A DNA stretch of 6,131 bases from Draconibacterium sp. (lineage in GTDB: Bacteria; Bacteroidota; Bacteroidia; Bacteroidales; Prolixibacteraceae), in NCBI GenBank assembly GCA_027011835.1, contig JALUZN010000420.1:1-6131 (forward strand). The letters are read 5' to 3'. A program made the translations under genes and the position numbers. The notes beneath the pieces were generated by a model. It was not told the DNA's origin and ran no database searches. It worked only from the letters and a program-made list of their open reading frames with translations. The stretch's first letter is position 1; each line of letters begins with the position of its first letter. Positions 1-6,131 of this stretch are shown here, in pieces.

Positions 1-737
1 GTATTACCCGTGGATATTACAAAAAGTTATTATTAAATCAGTTTGTTGGAGACCAATTGGTTATCTCCAATAACTTCAATTATTCATTAATTAAAAACAG
101 AATTAAAATGATGTCGAAAATAGAATCTTCTAAATTGGCTATTACAAAAATATTGTTTGGAGTAGTAGTGGCAGTTGTTCTTGTTGTTGCCTTTGCCTGC
201 GAGCAAAAAGAGTCGGAAATTATGGAGCCGGCCACAAAAGAACCTATGTTAAAAGTAGCTATTCAAAATAATGAGTTAAAGTTTGAAGGAACTCCCGAAA
301 TGCTTGCAAAATTAAAAGAGATGTTTCCTGATGAATCGGGGTACAATATAAAATCGGATAGCTTGGGAAATATAGTTTTAAAGAAAAACAATAACCCTGG
401 TATTATTTCGCGTAAAAATGTGAATGTATTTTACATTGTTGAAGATATGCCCGAATTCCCGGGAGGTGAAGATGCATTAAGGAGTTACATTTCAAAATCG
501 GTTAATTATCCGGAAGTTGCACAGCAGAAAAAAATTCAGGGGAAAGTGTATGTCTCTTTTATTGTTAATAAAAATGGTAACGTTGTTGATGCGAAAATAG
601 CGCGGGGTGTTGCTCCATCTATTGACAACGAAGCTTTGCGCGTGGTTCGAAGTCTTCCAAAATGGATACCCGGAAAACAAAGTGGAGAAGCTGTTAATGT
701 GTCTTATACAGTGCCCATAAATTTTGTGTTGCAATAA
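1..737 (+). CDS. M56 (BlaR1-like) membrane protein with C-terminal TonB domain, 3' part only
   Basis: The frame is open from the left edge (first whole codon at 3) to the TAA at 735-737, so the gene is cut by the window; 244 residues are visible. They begin ITRGYYKKLLLNQF, followed by SLIKNRIKMM at visible residues 28-37. That stretch resembles the cytoplasmic segment before the last membrane helix of Bacteroidota M56 peptidases (from memory of the family). A hydrophobic helix (about 50-66, ending in AFAC) is next, then a periplasmic linker, then a TonB C-terminal domain (about 146-244) with the usual MPEFPGG opening, NYPEVA, QGKVYVSF and a closing VPINF strand. The zinc-binding HExxH part would lie outside the window. 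Relatives are thought to sense envelope signals, often beside a BlaI/MecI repressor; whether one is present here cannot be seen. The alternative is a short TonB lipoprotein starting at ATG 108 or 111, with VAFAC as a lipobox; the open coding frame upstream argues against it. The TonB domain is sure, the M56 assignment fairly sure. Confidence 0.82.
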   Translation, partial: ITRGYYKKLLLNQFVGDQLVISNNFNYSLIKNRIKMMSKIESSKLAITKILFGVVVAVVLVVAFACEQKESEIMEPATKEPMLKVAIQNNELKFEGTPEMLAKLKEMFPDESGYNIKSDSLGNIVLKKNNNPGIISRKNVNVFYIVEDMPEFPGGEDALRSYISKSVNYPEVAQQKKIQGKVYVSFIVNKNGNVVDAKIARGVAPSIDNEALRVVRSLPKWIPGKQSGEAVNVSYTVPINFVLQ

Positions 738-749
738 TTAATAATGTAT

Positions 750-800
750 TTCCGCAAAAAGCAGGTTCATTTTTAGTAAATGAAGTTGTTTTTTGCGGAA
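750..800. terminator. Long hairpin with A- and T-tracts, likely bidirectional terminator
   Basis: Arms 750-760 (TTCCGCAAAAA) and 790-800 are exact reverse complements. Inside them, 766-772 pairs exactly with 778-784 around a 5-base loop at 773-777. The joining bases 761-764 pair with 786-789 using two G-T wobbles, leaving a single G-G mismatch at 765/785. The whole is about 22 pairs in 23 positions. It begins 13 bases after the stop of the M56/TonB gene. The inner stem is followed by six T (789-794) and preceded by five A (756-760), the layout of an intrinsic terminator that can act in both directions. The stem is AT-rich and no long T-run follows the outer arm, so a role as an mRNA-stability hairpin or protein-binding site is also possible. 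Confidence 0.6.
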
Positions 801-833
801 TGATATTTGTGCCAAAGGATTTGCAACAATCTT

Positions 834-857
834 AAAAATCAACAAACAAAACAAGCC
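834..857 (+). promoter_or_regulatory. A-rich translation leader before the TPR gene
   Basis: The 24 bases before ATG 858 are nearly all A and C with no G until the last few, and contain no Shine-Dalgarno sequence. Many Bacteroidota genes start this way, where an unstructured A-rich leader rather than GGAGG supports initiation. It favours ATG 858 over the in-frame TTG at 807 (no signal peptide directly after it) and over ATG 870, which would shorten the charged start of the signal peptide. Confidence 0.35.
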
Positions 858-2108
858 ATGAAACAGAAAATGCTACTTATTACCTTTGGGCTATTAATCA
901 TTTCGTTTAATTCTTTTTCGCAAAGGAAAATTGATTTGTTAATTCTCAATAAAAACTATTCGAAAGCTTTAGCAGAGATTGATAATCAGTTAACCAAAAA
1001 CCCGTCGGCAGAATTGTATCATAAAAAAGGGGCGATATACAGTAGCTTGCAAAATTATCAGGAGGCAATTAAAGCTTATACAAAAGCATTGGAAACAGAG
1101 CCAAACAATGTTGATGTTTTGGGCGAAATTGCCGAAGATTTGGCCGTTCTTGGAAATAATGACGATGCAGTTAAGTTTTACAATAAGGCAATTGCGCTGA
1201 GTAATAACAACTTAACGTTAATGGGAAAACTGGGGCGAGTTTATATCAATCAAAAAGAGTATCAAAAAGCATACAATACATTTAATTCGATATATGCAGT
1301 CGATTCAACAAATGTATTCTGGAATAAACAGTTGGCTTTCTGTTCGTTTCGCATTCTCAAGCGCAAGCAGGCAGTACATTTATACGAAAAAGTGCTGGAA
1401 GCTAATCCGCGCGATTATGGTACTTACAGCAATTTAATTCACGCATACAACTGGCGAAAAGAGTCGAAAAAAGTCAGCAAATTAATTTCCAAAGGGTTAG
1501 AGCAGTTTCCAGACGATCCGGGACTGCTTTTAGAATATGCCAATTTTAACTTTAAAAAGAAGTTTTATCCGTCGGCAATGGTTGGATTTGAGAATTATTT
1601 TAAAGCCGGTGGCGATTCCATTCAATCTATTGTGTTGAATTATGCAATATCCACCTATTTTTCAAACGACATAGATAAAGCGTTAACAATTCTTACGCCA
1701 CTTTTCACATCGAGTCCGAATAACCAGTTTGTGATGTTTTATATGGGACTTTGTTATAAAAAGTTGAAGGATTTTAATGATGCCGAAAAACTAATGAAAT
1801 GGGCAATCGACGCTTCTGTTCCCGAATATATTGCCGATATGTATCACCACTTAGGGCAAATTTATGGGCAGCAACGAAAGTTTAATGAGTCGATTGATGC
1901 GTTAAAAAACTCGTATAAATATAACCCCGACAATTATGAAGTTTTATTTGAAATAGCCACAACTTACGAAGAGTTTAACTCGAATAAAACATTGGCCCTC
2001 AACTATTACCGACTCTATGTTAAAGAAGCAAAAGAGGACGATAAAAATGTGAATTACGCATTCGACCGCATCACAAAAATTAAAGAAGATCTCTTTTTCG
2101 AAGAGTAA
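858..2108 (+). CDS. Exported TPR-repeat protein
   Basis: 416 residues. The start at ATG 858 gives a good signal peptide: MKQK, a hydrophobic core at residues 5-17, then SFNSFSQ with likely cleavage near residue 21; no lipobox cysteine is seen, so a soluble periplasmic protein is expected. The rest is almost entirely helical tetratricopeptide repeats of about 34 residues, roughly 11 units from residue 23 to 395. The clearest are 50-84 (core GAIYSSLQNYQEAIKAYTKA), 85-118, 119-151, 152-186, 290-321 and 325-359 (LGQIYGQQRKFNESIDALK). The last 20 residues are charged and end in FFEE. No catalytic domain is present. TPR superhelices bind peptides or other proteins, so an adaptor or assembly role is likely; the partner is unknown. 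The gene lies 94 bases before the peptidase/propeller/barrel gene in the same direction, which suggests co-transcription and a possible functional link. TPR identity is certain, function is not. Confidence 0.9.
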   Translation: MKQKMLLITFGLLIISFNSFSQRKIDLLILNKNYSKALAEIDNQLTKNPSAELYHKKGAIYSSLQNYQEAIKAYTKALETEPNNVDVLGEIAEDLAVLGNNDDAVKFYNKAIALSNNNLTLMGKLGRVYINQKEYQKAYNTFNSIYAVDSTNVFWNKQLAFCSFRILKRKQAVHLYEKVLEANPRDYGTYSNLIHAYNWRKESKKVSKLISKGLEQFPDDPGLLLEYANFNFKKKFYPSAMVGFENYFKAGGDSIQSIVLNYAISTYFSNDIDKALTILTPLFTSSPNNQFVMFYMGLCYKKLKDFNDAEKLMKWAIDASVPEYIADMYHHLGQIYGQQRKFNESIDALKNSYKYNPDNYEVLFEIATTYEEFNSNKTLALNYYRLYVKEAKEDDKNVNYAFDRITKIKEDLFFEE

Positions 2109-2202
2109 AAACCCAAAAGCTATTTGGTTTGAGTATGTAATCTGTTTCACTGCTTTTAACTTATCACTTCTTTGCGTACATTCGAGCCCTAAAGTTTTGG
2201 GG

Positions 2203-5073
2203 ATGCGAAAAATAATTTTGATGCTAATTCTAACGATTGGGTTTTCGAATCTGAAAGCCCAGTATTTTCAAACCGGGCAAGACCCGGCATCAATAAAATG
2301 GCGGCAAATTAACACCAAAAATTTTCAGCTAATTTATCCCGATTATTATGAATTACAGGCTCAGAAACTTGCCTCCATTATGGAAAAGGTTTATGCATAC
2401 CGAAGTAAATCGATGCATTACAGTCCCCGGCCAATCTCAATAATATTACATACACAAACTGTTCAATCGAATGGGCTGGTTGCGTGGGCACCCAAGCGGT
2501 CGGAATTTTACACCATTCCACATCAGGATATTTATCCGCAAAACTGGCTTGAACAACTGGCTGTACACGAGTATCGCCATGTGGTACAAATCGATAAAAT
2601 TAATTCGGAACTTCCCAAAATCATAAAAATATTACTTGGCGAACAAGGTACAGCACTGGTTTTTGGTACATTTTTACCGTGGTGGTTTATCGAGGGCGAT
2701 GCTGTGGTTACCGAAACGGCATTGAGTAATTTCGGACGTGGCCGATTTCCTTCGTTTTTAATGGAATTAAAAGCTCAGGTAGTTGAAAAGGGCGCTTTTA
2801 AATACGATAAAGCATACAACGGGTCAATAAAAGACTTTGTGCCCGACCATTATAAATTGGGCTACTACATGGTGGGAGAAGCTCGCAAAAAATATGGAGT
2901 AGGGGTGTGGGACTCGGTTGTTACGCGGGTGGGAACAAAACCATTTTCGCTAAATCCGTTTAATAAAGCACTGAAAATGGAAACCGGATTTAATAAAGTA
3001 CAACTTTACAATTCACTTTTCGGAGAGTTGAAAAATAGTTGGACGAAAGAGGACAAAAACTACAAAAAACACATTTTTGAGCAGGTCTCAAAAACGAATA
3101 AAACTTATACAAACTACAAGTATAATTATTGGTTAAACGATTCGGTTTTTGTATCGTACAGAACTTCGTTAAACAGAATTCCTGCTTTTATTGCAATCGA
3201 TAAAAATGGTGTTGAAAAGAAAATTTTAGTCCCCGGAGCTATTTTTAATGAATCGGTAAATTACCGGGGCGACTGGCTGGTTTATTCCGAGCATATTCCC
3301 AATCTTCGCTGGCAGCACAGCGGCAAAGCACTAATTCGTTTGTACAATATGGAAAACGGGCAGAAAAGAGCTATAACTCCACAATTCACCGCTTTTTCTC
3401 CTTCAATTTCGCCCAATTTAGAAAAGGTAATTGTGGTTGAAACCGACTTTTCGAGTAACAATTATCTTGCTGTTTACGATATAAAATCAGCAAAGCTTTT
3501 GCACCGAATTCAAACAAAAAATAATAACTATTTTTTCTCGCCCGACTGGCTAAACGAACGTGAAATTATTGCAATTATTTTGACAAAAAAGGGGAAGCAA
3601 TTGGCAACATTTAATCTTGAAACCGGAAAAATGACATCGCTGAATTTGTTCGATTTAGGCAATATAAAAAGTTTAAAAGTTAAAAACGGTCAGTTGTTTT
3701 TTGTTAGTAGCTTTTCTGGTAAAGATGCACTTTATTCAATGAATTTAGAAAATCACACTATTCATTCAGTTTATAATCCGCGTTTTGGAGCCGATTATCC
3801 TGCAATCTCAAAAAACGTTAAGAATATAATATTTAGCGATTATACCTCTGACGGATTCAGGTTACTTAAAATTAAAAATACGCGGTTGAAAAAAATAAAT
3901 TCAACCGGCAAATACAACTATCAACTTGCTGATAGTTTGGCAAAACAGGAGTCGGGAGTAATTAACTTTACAAATACCGATTCAATAAAATACCCCTCTA
4001 AAAAATATAAAAAGGCGGCTCATATTTTTAATTTTCATAGTTGGGCTCCGGTGTCTATCGATGTTAACAGTTACTACTTTTCTCCAGGCGTAAGTTTTAT
4101 GTCTCAAAACAAATTAGGAACCTCCGAAACTATATTGGGTTACGAGTGGAGTATTTCGGAAAAAACAGGGAAAGTTTATGCAAAATATACCTATAAAGGG
4201 TGGTTTCCTGTTATCGATTTCGAAATAAATAGTGGGAAAAGAGCCTCTAATTACACACTAATCAAGACCTCTTTGGATAATAGTAAAGATTCTACAACAC
4301 AGCGTTTTACATGGGATGAGACGAATCTTAATTTCGATGTTCGAATTCCGTTAAATCTGTCGAAAGGAAAGTTTAGACGATTTCTGCAACCAGAAATACA
4401 ATACGGATATACTTTTTACGGACACGATAATAGCACACCTGAAAAGTTTGTAAAAGGCAATTCGCAGTCGCTTGTTTATCGCTTATATTATAGCCAGTTT
4501 TTACATAAAAGTGCTCAGGATGTTTGGCCCGATTTTGGCCTAATTGCCGATGTTAGTTTCTATCATTCGCCTGTTGGTAACATCGATTTGGGGACAATGC
4601 AACTTGGGCAGTCGGTACTTTATTTACCGGGTATTCTTCCCAATCACGGCGTTCGGTTTTATTCCGGTTTTCAGCAAAAAAAGAACGATGGAGTGAATAG
4701 CTTTTCCGATGCCATTAGGTATCCACGTGGTTGGGGCAAAGTTAGTACAACCGAAATGTCAAGCTTTGCATTCGATTATAAATTACCATTGTTCTATTCC
4801 GAATGGAGTGTTGGAGGAGTGGTCTATCTGAAACGTATAACTGCCTCTTTGTTTGCCGATTATGCAAATTTAAAAGGTTATTATTACGAGAATGGAATTG
4901 CTTCCGGAACCTATTCTTCACCTATTTCATCGGTTGGCGTTGAACTGTTGGGCGATATGCATTTTTTACGTTTTTATGCTCCTGTTCAAATGGGATTCAG
5001 ATCTTCGTACTTACCTAAAAAAAATAGCGTTTGTTTCGACTTTTTGTTGTCAATCGACTTCAATTCGCTTTAG
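2203..5073 (+). CDS. Zinc-peptidase-like / beta-propeller / outer-membrane barrel fusion protein
   Basis: 956 residues from ATG 2203; the in-frame TTG at 2197 adds only two residues. A signal peptide (1-19, ending NLKA) is clear. Residues about 30-290 look like a gluzincin peptidase domain: HEYRH at 122-126 supplies two zinc histidines and the catalytic Glu123, and WFIEGDA places Glu164 as a third ligand 38 residues later. Residues about 300-600 hold roughly six beta-rich repeats of the TolB/WD40-like type (e.g. FSPSISPNLEKVIVVETDF, FSPDWLNEREIIAII). Residues about 610-956 alternate polar and hydrophobic residues in about 15 amphipathic strands, as in an outer-membrane barrel. Within it, PRGWGK (841-846) followed by FAFDYKLPL resembles the loop-6 (V/I)RG(F/Y) motif and next strand of Omp85 proteins. 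No POTRA repeats are seen. The terminal residue is Leu rather than the usual Phe/Trp, though an SIDF strand end lies just before. I infer an outer-membrane-anchored protein with periplasmic peptidase and propeller parts; substrate unknown. The 3' end overlaps the opposing phosphoesterase gene. Confidence 0.85.
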   Translation: MRKIILMLILTIGFSNLKAQYFQTGQDPASIKWRQINTKNFQLIYPDYYELQAQKLASIMEKVYAYRSKSMHYSPRPISIILHTQTVQSNGLVAWAPKRSEFYTIPHQDIYPQNWLEQLAVHEYRHVVQIDKINSELPKIIKILLGEQGTALVFGTFLPWWFIEGDAVVTETALSNFGRGRFPSFLMELKAQVVEKGAFKYDKAYNGSIKDFVPDHYKLGYYMVGEARKKYGVGVWDSVVTRVGTKPFSLNPFNKALKMETGFNKVQLYNSLFGELKNSWTKEDKNYKKHIFEQVSKTNKTYTNYKYNYWLNDSVFVSYRTSLNRIPAFIAIDKNGVEKKILVPGAIFNESVNYRGDWLVYSEHIPNLRWQHSGKALIRLYNMENGQKRAITPQFTAFSPSISPNLEKVIVVETDFSSNNYLAVYDIKSAKLLHRIQTKNNNYFFSPDWLNEREIIAIILTKKGKQLATFNLETGKMTSLNLFDLGNIKSLKVKNGQLFFVSSFSGKDALYSMNLENHTIHSVYNPRFGADYPAISKNVKNIIFSDYTSDGFRLLKIKNTRLKKINSTGKYNYQLADSLAKQESGVINFTNTDSIKYPSKKYKKAAHIFNFHSWAPVSIDVNSYYFSPGVSFMSQNKLGTSETILGYEWSISEKTGKVYAKYTYKGWFPVIDFEINSGKRASNYTLIKTSLDNSKDSTTQRFTWDETNLNFDVRIPLNLSKGKFRRFLQPEIQYGYTFYGHDNSTPEKFVKGNSQSLVYRLYYSQFLHKSAQDVWPDFGLIADVSFYHSPVGNIDLGTMQLGQSVLYLPGILPNHGVRFYSGFQQKKNDGVNSFSDAIRYPRGWGKVSTTEMSSFAFDYKLPLFYSEWSVGGVVYLKRITASLFADYANLKGYYYENGIASGTYSSPISSVGVELLGDMHFLRFYAPVQMGFRSSYLPKKNSVCFDFLLSIDFNSL

Positions 5074-6131
5074 CGTTATTACTGTAACTTCGGGAGGCAT
5101 ATTAATTCTCCATGGGAATCCAATTGTTCCCAAACCGGTATTTACATATAAATATACGTTATGTTTATTATACAATCCACCCCACTCTTTTCGGGTAAAC
5201 CACGCAAGGCTAAATGGTATTCCTGCTTTAATTATTCCAAACTGAAAGCCATGAGTGTGCCCGGCAAGAGTTAAATTAACAGGCTTTTTGCCTGCTACCT
5301 GCGATTCCCAATGTGCAGGGTCGTGTGTTAACAGAATTTTAAAAGCGCTATTGGGTATTCCCGAGAGTGCCTTTTCTAAGTTTGCATATTGAGGAAAAGG
5401 TGGGTGCCCCCAGTTCTCAACACCAATAACATATATCGAATCTGTATCTTTTGTAACTACTACATGTTCATTTCTTAATAATGTAAAACCAAATTTTTTA
5501 TGCGAATTGGTAATGCGTTCGAAGTTCTTGCTCTTTGCCTGCTTGCTTTGCCAATCGCTGTAATTTCCGTAATCGTGGTTTCCGAGTATCGAAAAGCTTT
5601 TTCTGTTTTTGGTCATTTCTTTAAAAACAGGTGCCCATCCATCTAATTCCGACGAGTAGTTATTGACCAAATCGCCTGTAAAGAACAGTATGTCAGGATT
5701 TATCTCTTCAATTCTGGTCTCAATATTTTTTAGAAGTTTATGAGAGTGATTTAGGCTTCCAAGGTGAATGTCTGAAATCTGAACAATTTTATATCCGTCG
5801 AAATTTGGAGGAAGATTTTTAAAACTTAGTTCAACATGTTTTGTTACAATACGCCCGCTTCCGAAAGCAAGTCCATAAATAACAAAAAGAGTTAAACAAA
5901 CTGAAATTATAAGACCTGCAAAGCCAAAGGTTTTTTGAATCTCATTCTTCCTGATAAATAATCCGAAAAAATAAAAGAGGGCAAGCGGGACTTTAAATAC
6001 TAAATCAATTGATAAAATGCTATTAATAAAGAAATAGAAATTGTAGTTTTTTGCAGTACGAATAGTTCCGGGCCAAATATAAAGAAGTAGGAGAGAGAGA
6101 AAAATTGAAACACTAAAAAACAGAATAGAAG
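5050..6131 (-). CDS. Membrane-anchored calcineurin-like metallophosphoesterase, N-terminus cut
   Basis: The minus-strand frame is open from the right edge down to the TGA at 5050-5052, giving 359 visible residues; the true start lies outside. A start at TTG 5670 would be wrong, because it would remove the first half of the metal site. Visible residues 1-19, about 30-59 and 66-87 are hydrophobic membrane segments. They are followed by the catalytic domain with every hallmark of the family: SDIH (Asp120, His122), TGDLVNN (Asp153), GNHD (Asn184, His185), THDPAHW (His269) and GHTHG (His291, His293). These residues bind two metal ions and hydrolyse a phosphoester. The layout (several N-terminal helices, then IVQISDIHLG) resembles the YkuE/YaeI-like membrane group, some members of which are linked to lipid or nucleotide phosphoester cleavage; the substrate here is not predictable. 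No gene lies between it and the convergent barrel gene, so the two may interfere or share termination. Confidence 0.92.
   Translation of the reverse strand, partial: SILFFSVSIFLSLLLLYIWPGTIRTAKNYNFYFFINSILSIDLVFKVPLALFYFFGLFIRKNEIQKTFGFAGLIISVCLTLFVIYGLAFGSGRIVTKHVELSFKNLPPNFDGYKIVQISDIHLGSLNHSHKLLKNIETRIEEINPDILFFTGDLVNNYSSELDGWAPVFKEMTKNRKSFSILGNHDYGNYSDWQSKQAKSKNFERITNSHKKFGFTLLRNEHVVVTKDTDSIYVIGVENWGHPPFPQYANLEKALSGIPNSAFKILLTHDPAHWESQVAGKKPVNLTLAGHTHGFQFGIIKAGIPFSLAWFTRKEWGGLYNKHNVYLYVNTGLGTIGFPWRINMPPEVTVITLKRIEVD

Noticed and set aside
492..734. Minus-strand open frame of 80 codons inside the TonB domain
   Set aside because: It lies wholly opposite a strongly conserved TonB domain, has no start context and its product resembles nothing; a shadow frame.
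802..809. GATATTTG as a Bacteroidota -7 promoter box (TAnnTTTG) for the TPR gene
   Set aside because: It has one mismatch, and the only upstream TTG (786-788) is too close, about 13 bases away, and lies within the hairpin. A promoter is expected here but cannot be placed.
2109..2130. Short hairpin (AAACC/GGTTT and AAA/TTT with one bulged C) just after the TPR stop
   Set aside because: Only 8 AT-rich pairs with a bulge and no T-run after it; too weak to call a terminator, and the next gene may be co-transcribed.
1944..2150. Minus-strand open frame of 68 codons over the end of the TPR gene
   Set aside because: It is antisense to clear TPR coding sequence and the product is low-complexity and hydrophobic without a recognisable fold.
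2145..2199. Possible promoter boxes before the barrel gene (TTTC 2145-2148 with CTTCTTTG 2167-2174; or TTTG 2171-2174 with AAGTTTTG 2192-2199)
   Set aside because: The first pair has mismatches in both boxes; the second would place the transcript start at or after the ATG and has a short spacer. Neither is good enough to call.
4892..5245. Plus-strand open frame spanning the end of the barrel gene and the phosphoesterase gene
   Set aside because: It is out of frame with the barrel gene and antisense to the GHTH part of the phosphoesterase; both real genes have convincing motifs there.

Overview
The window looks like chromosomal DNA from a Bacteroidota bacterium, most likely an environmental member of the Bacteroidales/Marinilabiliales type. 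Reasons: the DNA is AT-rich; start codons lack Shine-Dalgarno sequences and one has an A-rich leader; signal peptides end in the 'SFSQ'/'KAQ' style common in this phylum; and the first gene has the M56 (BlaR1-like)/TonB fusion layout that is common there. All genes appear to concern the cell envelope. I see no mobile element, CRISPR array, tRNA or rRNA.

Layout: (1) 1-737, plus strand, is the 3' end of a gene that enters from the left edge. It is a membrane protein tail of the BlaR1/M56 sensor-peptidase type with a last transmembrane helix and a C-terminal TonB domain. The frame is open to the window edge, so the ATG at 108 is probably internal. (2) 750-800 is a long, nearly perfect hairpin with A- and T-tracts, probably the terminator that isolates gene 1. 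(3) 858-2108, plus strand, is an exported protein made almost wholly of TPR repeats. (4) 2203-5073, plus strand, is a large exported three-part protein: an N-terminal zinc-peptidase-like (HEYRH) domain, a central TolB/WD40-like beta-propeller, and a C-terminal outer-membrane beta-barrel with an Omp85-like RGW motif. (5) 5050-6131, minus strand, is a membrane-anchored calcineurin-like metallophosphoesterase that runs off the right edge; its 3' end overlaps gene 4 tail-to-tail by 24 bp.

How they may work together: the TPR protein and the peptidase/propeller/barrel protein lie in the same direction 94 bp apart and could be one transcription unit. TPR and propeller modules both bind proteins, so a periplasm/outer-membrane assembly or processing role is a fair guess but not shown by sequence alone. 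The M56/TonB gene and the phosphoesterase look like independent neighbours. The fused peptidase-propeller-barrel protein is the most interesting item. No gap longer than 300 bases lacks a gene.
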